A stretch of DNA of 64,000 bases from Adineta ricciae (lineage: Eukaryota > Rotifera > Eurotatoria > Adinetida > Adinetidae). A program made the position numbers and the translations under genes. The DNA lies in the NCBI GenBank assembly GCA_905250025.1, contig CAJNOJ010000088.1, forward strand, positions 248,001 to 312,000, given 5' to 3'. Shown one piece after another: positions 34,225-54,621 of the stretch; position 1 is the first letter of the stretch, and every line of letters starts with the position of its first letter. The notes under the pieces were generated by a model that was given only the letters and a program-made list of their open reading frames with translations, did no database searches and was not told the origin of the DNA.

Positions 34225-34842
34225 ATGTTTCGTTCCTACCAGCGCTATCCCCATCGGTCAGCGAGCAACATACGTGGTGTGCACCACAGACGTCATAATG
34301 TTATGCCACATCCGAGGGCTCGATTATCTCATCGACAAATGATGATTCGTCGTCCAAGGTATTATTCAATACCACCGTCTCGTCCTGTACAATCCCTTGG
34401 CTTCTTTGAAAGTATACTTGCATTCCTTGCTGCACTATTCTGTCTAAACAGAAGTAGACCCGGAATGCGACCTTCGATGGGTGGTGGTAACACTAGTGGT
34501 GGTGGTATTACTAGTGGTGGCGGAGGCGGTGGTATTACCAGTGGTGGTGGCGGAGGTGGTGGTATTACCAGTGGTGGTGGCGGTGGTGGAGTGACAAACA
34601 GTGGAGGAGGAGGCGGAGGTGGAACAAGTGGTGGCGGCAATGGCGGAGGGGCCAGCTGTGGTGGCGGCGGAGGAGCAAGCTGTGGCGGTGGAGGAGGTGC
34701 AAGCTGTGGTGGAGGCGGTGCAAGCTGTGGCGGAGGCGGAGGAGGTGCAAGCTGTGGCGGTGGCGGAGGTGGTGCAAGCTGTGGCGGAGGCGGAGGCGGT
34801 GCGAGCTGTGGTGGTGGCGGTGGCGGAGGAGGTGGTGATTAA
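34225..34842 (+). CDS. Gly/Cys-rich repeat protein, paralogue A
   Basis: Single exon, 205 residues. The N-terminal 50 residues are basic (YQRYPHRSASNIRGVHHRRH). A hydrophobic segment follows (GFFESILAFLAALFCL). The C-terminal half consists of Gly-rich repeats, first (G)nITS units, then ASC(G)n units with regularly spaced Cys. Paralogue B at 35674 shares the N-terminal layout. Such composition suggests a structural, cross-linkable or adhesive secreted material, but no family is recognised and the membrane or secretion route is unclear. Codons in the repeat are GGT/GGC/GGA-mixed, so the repeat is not a simple microsatellite. Confidence 0.65.
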   Translation: MFRSYQRYPHRSASNIRGVHHRRHNVMPHPRARLSHRQMMIRRPRYYSIPPSRPVQSLGFFESILAFLAALFCLNRSRPGMRPSMGGGNTSGGGITSGGGGGGITSGGGGGGGITSGGGGGGVTNSGGGGGGGTSGGGNGGGASCGGGGGASCGGGGGASCGGGGASCGGGGGGASCGGGGGGASCGGGGGGASCGGGGGGGGGD

Positions 34843-35673
34843 GCTATTGAGGACATATATAGTTCGAAACTTTTCAAATTTTTAACGTGAGATGAAAAAT
34901 CTAACATGAAAACCACCTGATCACGTTGATAAATAACGAATATTATAACCAGTACCGGCAACAGCTATAACTCTTACTGGCACATGTACTTAAGATAAAT
35001 AGCTGAATAGAATTTAGAGTTTTTTGGATAACTATACGAATTTTAATATGCCAAAAGCAAATACTGGAACCAGAGGATAGTATGTTTAAATCAGTGCAAT
35101 TTGCTTATTCTTTTGGATTTCGTTAACACCTAGTCTTTGATCATTGCTCATATGACAGTTTATCAATATGAATCATATCAAAGATAGGTTCTTGATAGTC
35201 ACGAAGTATCGAGTCTCGTAGTGTTAAAATCATCGTTACTGTCACGGTTAATTGAAATAATACTGGTTCGTGTCAACGTCGTATATACTGACTTGTATAT
35301 GATAATTTCTACAAATCATGAAGATCCGTTGTCTATTATGGTGCATTTAATTACTCAATTTCTAGTATACATACGTTAGCAGATGCACACGCGCTTTTCT
35401 TATCGTTCTATACACATACTTTCGTGAACAATGAATCATCTCCTGTTCGATGTGTTCTCCTTCCTAGTTTCACGGTATATATATATATTCAGTAGCATTG
35501 TAAACAAATATCGAACACAAGCAACGCGATATACAACAGGTACGTATCACTTGCGTGATATATTTATTTCACTGTCCGACACATTACACAGAAGCAAATA
35601 TTTTACATTTACATTCGTTTATATACGCGACCCTACAACACGTGGTACGGAAGTGTAACGCTGTTGGAAAACA
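34843..35673. other. Intergenic between Gly/Cys-rich paralogues
   Basis: AT-rich; includes a TATATATATATATTC run near 35479-35493. No gene recognised. Confidence 0.45.
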
Positions 35674-36195
35674 ATGATTCGTTCCTATAATCGATATCCC
35701 AATAGGGCATCGAGTGGCTCCTATCGCTATTCCCAAGCACAAAACAATATTCGACGATACCCGAGGGCTCAGTTCTCCAACCGACAAATGATGTACCGTC
35801 CAATGAATTACGCATCGGCGCCTCCAGTTCAACAGCCTGGCTTCTTCAGCGCAATTCTTGCTGCATTATTCGGTATCAATAGTAGTCGGCCAGTTGCGCG
35901 ACCACCATATAATAATTATAATGCGGGTAGAGGAGTATCGCCAGGTAATATCGGCGGTGGTGGCGCAGGAGGTGGTGGTGGACCTGCAGGATGTGGTGGG
36001 CCTGCAGGGTGTGCTGGAGCTGCAGGGTGTGGTGGAGCTGCAGGGTGTGGTGGAGCTGCAGGGTGTGGTGGAGCTGCAGGGTGTGGTGGAGCTGCAGGAT
36101 GCGGTGGGGGTGGTGGAGGATGTGGCGGGGGTGGTGGAGGATGCGGTGGCGGCGGTGGATGTGGCGGCGGCGGAGGGTGCGGTGGTGGCGGCTAA
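35674..36195 (+). CDS. Gly/Cys-rich repeat protein, paralogue B
   Basis: Single exon, 173 residues. It shares with paralogue A the start (M-F/I-R-SY-RYP), the RYPRAQFSNRQMM segment and the hydrophobic GFFSAILAALFGINSSRP. The repeat array differs: (A)AGCGG units about six times, then C(G)4-6 units. Thus the head is conserved while the tail was rebuilt from another unit. Tandem duplication is evident. Role unknown, probably structural or surface. Confidence 0.65.
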   Translation: MIRSYNRYPNRASSGSYRYSQAQNNIRRYPRAQFSNRQMMYRPMNYASAPPVQQPGFFSAILAALFGINSSRPVARPPYNNYNAGRGVSPGNIGGGGAGGGGGPAGCGGPAGCAGAAGCGGAAGCGGAAGCGGAAGCGGAAGCGGGGGGCGGGGGGCGGGGGCGGGGGCGGGG

Positions 36196-36873
36196 TTGGA
36201 TCAAGAATTTCAATTATGCCATTGAAACGTACTTTGTAAACTAACTATTGATGAAGGACTCGAAAAAGATAAAGAACAGTGACAATAATTGAATTCTCAT
36301 CTTTCAGACTATTACTTGACTCTTATTCCTAAGATTCTATTCTAATTATAGTATCATCAGAATATAAGGATAGATCACGCTATTACTACTCGAGAAATAA
36401 TTTAATTGTTTGTGCTTTGTAATTTTTTTCTGATAAATAAGATACGATATTCAATACAAATATAGTCCTAATCTTAGTTTTCCGCTTTTTACTGCTTTTT
36501 AAGCTGCGTATAAATTTACCAAAATGAACCACATAGGTAATGCATACGCGACCTGAAGCACGAAGAAGAACGATCTCGGCCAAATGTGGCAAATTAGTAC
36601 AAATGCAAAACTCATGTATGCTCAATCATCGGAAAACTAACAGAAAAATACGTTAAGATCGTGATTACCTCCGTTGTTATAACACTTTCACATCACACAC
36701 TTCTAACAAGTTACGGCTCTCTCTTCTATTTCTCTTGCATGAACGTTCTGTGCAAGCAGCGATATCTAGCGGATAGAGATAAAGAACGTTCAACGTATTA
36801 ACAAATGATATTTCAATTCACATATGGATGGATAGATAGATCAACTGACCAGTGACCATTCAATGAATGAGAA
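36196..36873. other. Intergenic, no gene seen
   Basis: AT-rich sequence with GATAGATAGAT near 36832. Promoter of the GCNA gene is presumed in the last few hundred bases. Confidence 0.45.
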
Positions 36874-39014
36874 ATGGCTGAGGACCATGATCATGAAGAT
36901 ATTTCATTTAGAACCTCATCTTCGATAGATCTCATCGACATTCCATTGAAAAACACGGATTTCAATTCATCACTGGACACTTACTCGAATGTATTCGATA
37001 AAAATCGTCATAATTTTAGTGCCAGTTCAGAAATTTCATTCATTAATCAGAATAATGATCAGCCATTATCTACAGAATACAACAGAACCTTCACTAAAGA
37101 AGTATCGAAAACCATTATCAATGCTTTCACAGGAAAACCAATTAGTCCCAATCCTTGGAGAAAGTTATGTACAAAAAATATTCAACGTCAAATAGAAGCA
37201 GACATTGCCATGTCAAATGACATTTTGTCACCAAATTTACAAACTGTTGAACTACAGCGTATGAAAAAATGAAGTAAAACTGAGGAACTGAATAATCTTC
37301 TTTTCAAATTTAGCAACCACATTCGACCATTTCAATAAACAGCCCATGCGCCACTCACGCAAGTACGAATTTTGTTTCGAACGTGCAATATACCCTTGAT
37401 TAATTTTTTTCTCTAGAGATATGGTTCACAATCAGCGTGCTAAAGACAGTAGTATCGAAGATGAAGCATTTGAACAGTGTAGGTTTCCATCAACAATCCT
37501 TTCCGAATAACAATGTTGTCATAGTTTTACAAGGCCATCAGAGTCCAACTGCGATTCAACAGCAGAACATTACGCCGATTCACCGACGACGAAAGAAACG
37601 GAATAGGTATGTCACGTTTTATATCATTACCACAAGTATTTTATTTGTGCGTAACTGTAGTCAGAGAGATTCAATTGACCAATTGTCATCTTCGTCCGAA
37701 GAAATCGTCAAGGTACCTCAATTCGATACTCCTACGAAAACAAGTCCATTTATTCGCGATGATCCATCATGGCATAGGTAATCTAATTGGAGAAAAGTAA
37801 ATTTACACGAAAATATTCATCGTAGACTAGCTGACGTCTATACTTCCGAAGATTCGGATGAGAAAACCCACTTGCTATCAGCCAATTTGAACTACAGGTG
37901 AGTTCGACAGAGCACTGATCAAACTTAAAATGATTTTTTTCGTCTTCTAGTCTTCATCTGAAATCCGAAGTTTATACATCGGACCAATCCTCGAGTTCTT
38001 CATCATCATCATCGAAAGTTGACAATCGACTATCAGCAACGGGTGGCGATAGAAAAACGATATTCAATTTTCTTCAATCACTTGCTGAACATGTTCCATT
38101 TGAACAGAAACATCCAAATGCACAACCGTATGTCTTTCTTCGTTTATCAGTAACATGTACTGTTCACGAACTGATGTTTTACTTCGTGTAGATATTTTAT
38201 GCACTCAAATTTTAATATTAAAAGCAAACGACAAGAACTTGCCGATAAACTTTTCACTGTATACAACCAAGATGTTTTCTCTTCAAAAGTAAATTTTACA
38301 CATATTATATGATGATGAAACTCGTTGTGTTCTCCGGCATTGTAGCTGTCAGATAAAGTCACCGTCGTTTGGAGTGGTCGTCTTACTGCAACGGCTGGTC
38401 ATTGTACTACTCGCAAAGCAACACGCACCGCCGTGATTACACTTTCACATAAAGTGTGCGATTCGCCCGGTTAGTTTAATCTTCTACGCAAAAAATATCA
38501 AGTAGAATATCCCTATCTAGAACGTTGTCGTGATACACTCCTGCATGAAATGTGCCATGCAGCTGTAACTCTTATTGATGGCGTCATGGAATATGGTCAT
38601 GGACCTTTATGGCGGCAATGGACTTCTATAGCTGCAAAATCGTATCCATACCTACCACCGATATCAGTTCGCCATACGTACGATGTAGCTTATAGATTTA
38701 TCTATCGATGTGGTCAATGTCTTCATGAAGTCTATCGACATTCGAAATCGCTCGATTTAGAAGTGGACTGTTGTGGTAAATGTATGGGGAAATTTGATTT
38801 GATTACCAATGGGATCAAAGATGAAACACAAACACCGAAAAAGGCAACTAATAAATACAATTTATTCGTTAAAGAAAACTTTCAAGCAGTGAAACAGGCG
38901 AATCCTCATTTATCGACACCACAGTTAATGCGACAATTGAGTAAAGAATATAAACTTCAGAATGAACAACAGAAAATGATTGATTTACCGAATTTTGATC
39001 AATTGAAATTGTAA
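36874..39014 (+). CDS. GCNA: GCNA-type SprT metalloprotease
   Basis: Ten exons (36874-37258, 37314-37362, 37417-37478, 37525-37606, 37661-37777, 37826-37897, 37951-38127, 38192-38288, 38346-38469, 38506-39014) join in phase to 557 residues. The first 330 residues are disordered, Ser/acidic-rich. The C-terminal part is a SprT-like domain with zinc site LLHEMCHAAVTLIDGV (HExxH) and GHGPLWRQW. A zinc ribbon (YRCGQCLHEVYRHSKS ... CCGKCMGKF) and an HMG-like tail (KKATNKYNLFVKENF) follow. This order is that of GCNA/ACRC, which in animals clears DNA-protein crosslinks and protects germ-cell genomes. Early exon joins are less certain than exons 8-10. Confidence 0.87.
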
Positions 39015-39199
39015 ATTTTTGTCTTCCCTCTCCTCCTTTTCTCTCTCTCTCTCTCGTCTAGTCAGATATTCCATTTTTTGTAATTCGAAATGACCTTTTC
39101 TTTTCTATCAGATGTCTTACGTATTTTCTGTGTATGTATTAGAAAATCAACGAATGAATTCGTTTTTCTCAACATCAATTGAAAGACTTTCAAAGTTTA

Positions 39200-40312
39200 T
39201 TACATTTCAAATTCTACATCGATATTGAGTGTAAAATTATTGAAGAATCTCATTGGTTGTATACAAGTGTCTATGAATTGAATTGGTAGCCAAGTTTGAA
39301 AGTCATGAGCTTTGATTCCGTCTCTACTTGAACGGTACCTTTCAGCGTAATACAAGTGTACAGTTTCTTCGGTTGATATTGGTAAAGTAGCGACATTTAT
39401 TTGACGAGCAGGAACTGTGAAATTTGTTCCATATGGATCATCAATTGAACACGGATTGATCGTGATGTCTTTCAGATGTTCGGGTGGAGCTCCTCCATCA
39501 GCACAATAGTTCAATTGACCGAGATATGTCCAATTTCCAAGTATCTTAGTACTTCGATAGATTCGTGCATCCGAACCCCATTGACAAAAACAACAATCGA
39601 ATGATAACATCGTGTAATAGAATTCTTTTCGTTTGAACATTCCACCTCCGCTATACCACGGAAAATCATCTTTTTCAAGGATAATCGCCGATTGTCCAGT
39701 ACTTGTCATCCAATCTGGCGACAGTTTTTCTACGATATGTCTCGATGGTTTATCACGTGTATTGTACCGAACATACGCTGTACTATCGCTGTCAACGAAT
39801 AGATTAACCGTATCACTGATTATTCTTCCACCTTGCATTTCCAGCGGTTGAACATTAACGAACGGGCCATACGGTGTCGATGAAACAGCAATTGCAACAA
39901 GAGAATTTTGAAAACCATATCTGCTCGACCAATAAATCATGACGTATTGTTTCGTTCGAGGATTATAATCAACATTCGGCATCCAATAAGTGATATGTAA
40001 ATTATCCTTCATCATTTCCGGTACGATGTTATTGCTGATCAATGTCCATTGAACAAGATCTGATGATGTATAAAGAGAGAATGTATTGTTTATATAACCG
40101 CATATACCATCACAAACTGTTGTCGATTGACGACATTGGTCGTAAACAGTACCATACATAAAATAAGTTTTATTGAATTTCACTAGACAACCATCGTGCG
40201 CATTGACAATATTTCCGTTTGTATCCAATCGAGGAAGAACATTCGAGATGACGATCTGCTTGCTAAAAGCAAGCCAAACTTTCGACAGAAGAAATACCCA
40301 AAGAAACTTCAT
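39200..40312 (-). CDS. Secreted GH43-like glycosidase, intronless
   Basis: Single frame of 370 residues with a signal peptide (MKFLWVFLLSKVWLAFSK). The five-bladed propeller pattern of GH43-type enzymes is seen in NAHDGCLVKFNKTYFMYGTV (candidate base Asp), ITYWMPNVDYNPRTKQYVMI, ISDTVNLFVDSDSTAYVRYN (Asp region) and HIVEKLSPDW (candidate acid Glu). Several Cys support secretion. GH43 enzymes cleave arabinan, xylan or galactan side chains; the substrate here is unknown. An intronless gene of a mainly microbial family in this genome suggests horizontal acquisition (inference). It is divergent from the next gene, with starts about 200-230 nt apart. Confidence 0.85.
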   Translation of the reverse strand: MKFLWVFLLSKVWLAFSKQIVISNVLPRLDTNGNIVNAHDGCLVKFNKTYFMYGTVYDQCRQSTTVCDGICGYINNTFSLYTSSDLVQWTLISNNIVPEMMKDNLHITYWMPNVDYNPRTKQYVMIYWSSRYGFQNSLVAIAVSSTPYGPFVNVQPLEMQGGRIISDTVNLFVDSDSTAYVRYNTRDKPSRHIVEKLSPDWMTSTGQSAIILEKDDFPWYSGGGMFKRKEFYYTMLSFDCCFCQWGSDARIYRSTKILGNWTYLGQLNYCADGGAPPEHLKDITINPCSIDDPYGTNFTVPARQINVATLPISTEETVHLYYAERYRSSRDGIKAHDFQTWLPIQFIDTCIQPMRFFNNFTLNIDVEFEM

Positions 40313-40512
40313 TGACGAATGAGTGACACAGCTATATGCTTATTTTGATAGAATGAAAGTGAAAGATGTTTTATCTTATCTTCTGCTGTTGAGATAACAA
40401 CATTTACATGTATTTTCGATTAGTACATAATGAAGATAAAAATAGAAAATAAATCAAAATGATTTAAAAGATTAAAATGATTTTTAATTATAAATGAAAC
40501 AGAATAGTGCAG

Positions 40513-41265
40513 ATGCAGACATTCCTTCGATACGACAAAATGCAAAGAATCGTTTTATTACTTCTGACTTTCATGGGTGCAGCCAGCGGCCTATTCTATG
40601 GAACTACAGATCTACCTGATGGTGATGCTGAAATGTTCTGTTCCACAGAGGCTGGTTTCGATATTGGACGAGATCTACCCGAGGAATTGACTTGGAACTA
40701 CTCTCAAATACCAAAAGGGCAATGGTTTCGGATGCATGGTCAAATCCGTCGTACGTCTTATGATGCACCGGATTCAGTTCTTCGTCGCGATGACCCTCAA
40801 CGACAAGGCAATTGTTATTTTCAAATAGAATCGAATGCGATGACGGAATACATTCAAAATATTCCATTTCCACGAGCTACTGCGATGAGCACGCCGTACA
40901 ATTATTACTTCTCGGCTTCCATGTTCGATGACACTGGTCGAGTCCGTATCGCTTTAGAATGGTACGACGAGCAAAATCGATTACTGAATTCGACTAGTAT
41001 TCACTCGAATAATCGAATCGATACAGGTGAGAATTGAGTGATAATAATGATTAAAATTGAACTGCTTTTCTCTCGTACAGCCAATGTTTCTCGATTGAAT
41101 GAAGCGAAACTTGGAAAAATTGTGCAAGACGCCAAGACTATGTTAATTCGAATCAAAACAGACCCATTGGTCTCGAAATCAGAATCAATGTCGTATTCAA
41201 TCGATATGATTCATGTGGTTTTCTTTCCGGACCATATTTTCGGCAACGGACGACCGTCAAAATGA
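40513..41265 (+). CDS. Secreted protein of unknown function
   Basis: Two exons (40513-41026, 41081-41265) give 232 residues. A second in-frame ATG at 40540 begins a standard signal peptide (MQRIVLLLLTFMGAASG) and may be the real start. The mature part has two Cys (AEMFCSTEAGF and RQGNCYFQI) and a beta-rich C-terminal region (YYFSASMFDDTGRVRIALEW) reminiscent of carbohydrate-binding jelly rolls. I cannot assign a family. It shares a short divergent promoter with the GH43-like gene, so co-expression is possible. Confidence 0.65.
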
Positions 41266-42038
41266 TTTGTTTTGCTCTCTTCGATGAATTTAATGAAGAT
41301 GCATTCTAATACATATCGTTAAACCACGGATGACAACTAAGTTCAAAGTTAGAATAGGTCATGATCGGAAAGGAACAGCGTACGTGCGCCAGATGACTGA
41401 AAATCCATTAGAGATAATAGCATAATAATATTCTTTTCTTTTCAACACATCGAATGTTTATCTATTACAGCAGGAATTCTATATTCCACCTAATTATTTG
41501 CATTAGAATGTACTAATTGACATATAAAACAGAACACAGTCATGTATTGATCATATCGAGTGAAAGTAAAAGTCAAATCAACAAATAGGCTATAAAAATT
41601 CTCATCGATAACGTCAGGATATGAATCATTTGAAGAAATCAAGATGTTGTTCAAATGAATGACTCAAAAAGTGAGATATTCGAGAAATTTCTTTTTGTAG
41701 AGTCTCGATGTTATTGCTGAAACCATTCGAAACAAATTTGAGTCCGTCTTTCGCATCATTGGATCGCTGCTGTCGCATTTTCCCATTCTTAATCGATACT
41801 AAACGATAAACATTTTATTTTTCTTCTTCCCCCGCTAGCATCTTTTGCCATATATGACGTATTCATTAATGCAACAGATGGTCAGCTTTAATCACATTAG
41901 AACAAGAAGAAAAAAACAAGATGAATAAAGTTTCATTCAATCGACATTCATTGTCGTCTTTCTTCTTTATCAACATCAGCAATATCCCTTCGTCCCGACG
42001 GCAAAAAACATCCTTCTCTTTCTAATAATTAAATAAAA
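41266..42038. other. Intergenic upstream of the ferlin gene
   Basis: AT-rich with several AATAAA hexamers. No coding exon recognised. Confidence 0.45.
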
Positions 42039-51312
<9,274 letters not shown>

Positions 51313-51578
51313 TTGTATTTATTCATATTCTATAAAACTATTTTTCTCTGAATCTATTCTGTCTACTAAATAAATATTTCTTTCTTCCGAACATTGTATT
51401 TTTATCTAAGAATTTCCACAGATATTCACTGCGAAACTCGCACGATCGATCGTTTCTAGATGTCGTTTTGAAATCACCCTGATTGGTTCTCGTCTGATAC
51501 ATATCCCAAAACAAATCGATCGAGGAGATGTTATTTGCAGGTTGATTGAATATCTTTCACATTTCTCAGCTGCCGAAA

Positions 51579-51800
51579 ATGAAATTCAGCCTTGTTCGTT
51601 GCGGCGGCGGTAGTCACGCAGATATTCCCGCTCATATCCAAGCAAAAATGTCCACGAATTGGTATGTCCGCCATTTCAATTCATTCACAACTCGTGGTCG
51701 AGCAAATTCGGTTCTTGCTGTTCTCAGTGGTTGGGTTCTATTCGGATATACAATGTCGAAATTGGCACAGTCGCGTAAAACTAAACAATTGGTATCTTAG
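51579..51800 (+). CDS. Small single-span membrane protein, mitochondrial-type look
   Basis: 73 residues from ATG 51579: MKFSLVRCGGGSHADIPAHI, NWYVRHFNSFTTRGRANSVL, then a hydrophobic AVLSGWVLFGYTMS and a short basic tail (KLAQSRKTKQ). Length, single late membrane span and basic end resemble small respiratory-chain subunits such as ATP synthase subunit f, but the match is weak and I do not name it. AATAAA near 51948 supports a transcript end. An acceptor-like TTTCTCAG at 51562-51569 hints at an upstream noncoding exon. Confidence 0.5.
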   Translation: MKFSLVRCGGGSHADIPAHIQAKMSTNWYVRHFNSFTTRGRANSVLAVLSGWVLFGYTMSKLAQSRKTKQLVS

Positions 51801-54621
51801 TCATCATCAACAAAGCAAATTTGATCCCTATCACACTTCATCATTAGTTTCCTTCCAGGAAATGCCTCGAAGAACAGTCATAACCGCTCCTTTGTATTGT
51901 TTTTCTATCTCCTTGCTTTTTCTTCTATAAAAAGAAAACTGAAATTCAAATAAAAGTTTACACCGGTGGTATTAATACTTTACAATAGTCCTATCTTTAC
52001 AAGTCATGACTTTTCTTACTCATATAAACACAAGGCAAGTCTAATTATCTGCATTGGCAGATTGTTCCTGGCTTATTATAAGTACATGAGTTCATCTCGA
52101 CTGACACGAACATGTCGAATAATTTTGATGACTGATTTCAATGGAATAGGATTATTCGAAGCAAGCAGCTCGTTGTATAGAAAAACTCCTTGCAAGATTC
52201 AATGAAGTATAATAAAATAATTGCAAACTTTCTTTCGAGCTCTTACGCCTTTGTTTCAGTCGACGAGCTCAGAACAATATCGATATAGTATTTCTACGAG
52301 AACGAGTTTGTAACGATGATGGCTTTGTTGTTGTGTCGAGCATAAACGTCTATCAGTCGATCTGAAAATATCCAATTCGTAATAGAAGATTCCAAGCGAT
52401 AAGTATTTTTTATTGTGAATTGATGCCGTTTTTTTTTCAATAGAGAAAAGATGTGTAAAAGCTAATTATTTCCGTAGAAAACATCATCGTTGTCTTTTTC
52501 CTATTCTTTGTCACTCATCGAACTGCTCTGGGATCATAGCACTTCATTCGAGAGAAAGAAAATATCTGACAAAGGTTACTGGCCGTTAATTTCTCCTCTA
52601 TTCGAGTCCAGTGCAGATCTCTCGAATAAAGCAATTATTCTCTCGAAGGAATTGTTTGTGAACTAGAGAATACAATCAAAATTCTTTGTTAACTAATATG
52701 CATAATAAAATACTTGTCTGATCGCAAACCTAATTATTCTCTGCTCATTCTTTCTCAGATAGACGCGAGAAGAACGTGTAATCTTCGCGATCATTTATAT
52801 TAAAACAAAACAAAACGAAATACTGGAGTCATGCATCGGCATATTCTGGACTGCCATGTAATACGATAGGAGCGTTTCTCATCATAAACAGACGTTGAGA
52901 ACGACAAAAACACATTGATTATTCTCGTCCATAAACGTTCGAAATCGTATTCGCCAGAGGAAATTATCGACAACTCTTTGATCGAATGATTTCAATACCT
53001 TGAAGACTGTCGACACTTGAAGTGAAAGACAACATCATTTCCTAGTAAATAGAATGTTTTTCTCTGGTCGCACTCGATGCACATACTGGGACAAGTGAAG
53101 AAGTGGTTTGTATTTGATTAGCTGACATTTGTCGAGGTAGTCAGATGACGGATAATATTGAATTTTGCTCATTTTTCATCTAGTTTTTCACTGTTCAATG
53201 AGCATGAGAATGAATCAATGTTTGTTTATATATTCCAAAGAGTGCTGATTAATTTTATTTCATATACGCAGGTTTAGTTCGATTCAGACCAAGTCATATC
53301 GTTAGTCAATGATGGTTTTGTTCTTTTTCTTTTCTTCTCCGTCTTTTCTTTTTCTTATTATCAATAGAACTCATAAAGGGAGAACAAGAATTGATAGAAA
53401 GACACAATAATAATCATGATGCAAGGAATCCTATCCTCTATCTCCTCTCTGAACAGTGTCTCGCTGTTTGTCACTTTTGATTGAATATAATCGTCCTCAT
53501 CCGTTGTCTAGCTGATATTTTCCTCCCACATCTCAGTAAATACATGTCATCAATCGCAATTGAACTTATACTTGCAAACAAATCATAAAAGGTATGATAT
53601 ATATATCCCTTTCTATCTTTATTTATTACTCTTATGATACTCGAATTCATGTTTGATGTTTTGTTGGCATCGTATAACAGGAAAATAATAATGTAAAGAA
53701 AATCGAGAACGAGAAGCAGAGAAAGAACAGCTCGACAATAACTTATTGAAGCAAAATATTAATGTGTGAATAACTTCGTCGGCCAAACGATATGTTTCTA
53801 CTTTCCAGATTTACTCTATCATTAGGACGATAGACTCGAACGAGTGTGCATTTCTCTACGAAGACTTTTCTCTGATAGACAATAGTCAACATATTTCAGA
53901 CAGCATGTTCATCTTTTCGAGAGATTCTCCGAGCTAAAAGCTGGATAAACTTCTGACATTCTCAGTCTTTATTTTCTGTCATTTTCTCATCATCGTTCGT
54001 GCTTCTCAAGTGTTCAATTACAATGTATATCGAAGCAATAGAATGGAATGTTTAGAAGTATGTTACCAACTGCAAGAGTTAATCATGTTTGCATAAGACA
54101 TACCAGATCGTACTTTTTAGTTTTGTTTACTTTAATTCTTCACGAGAACATTTTGATTTATTCAATTAAGACAGACAGTGCAATCATCTTGTGTATGTCT
54201 TTTTCTTTATTTTCAGATTCATTCGAGTTTTCATTGTTAGAATTGCAAATGTTGGTGACAATTTGTCAACGAAGAACCTAAAAACAAAGAGGATTTGTCC
54301 TCTTACCAGACAACAGAAAACTTTTCTTCGATCATAATAAATTAAATTGAAAGTGTGTGCATGTTTGAAAAGAAGGTAGTTCTGTTTTTTCTCTTATTCT
54401 GTTTTAATGATATAGATGTAATATGAGATCTTAAAGAAGAAAAAAAAAACGTAATTAACTATCACTAGACGAACATTTTCACTTGGAACAAAACAAATTA
54501 GCTTATGTCTGAAAACAGCCGAACATTTGCCGTTTATTTTTTTCTCTCAAGATAATAGAATTGTTATATATATATATATTCATGTAATTGTTTTCTCTTC
54601 CTCTTTCATTTAGTTTTCATA
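51801..54621. other. 2.8 kb without visible gene
   Basis: AT-rich DNA with microsatellites (TATATATATATAT near 54565). Only short, non-coding-like frames on both strands. It may hold distal regulatory DNA for the GPCR or an unrecognised noncoding RNA; no evidence either way. Confidence 0.5.

Noticed and set aside
34362-34777. Antisense Pro-rich and His/Leu-rich frames opposite the Gly-rich gene
   Set aside because: Mirror images of GGN codons in the repeat array; start and head homology support only the plus-strand frame.
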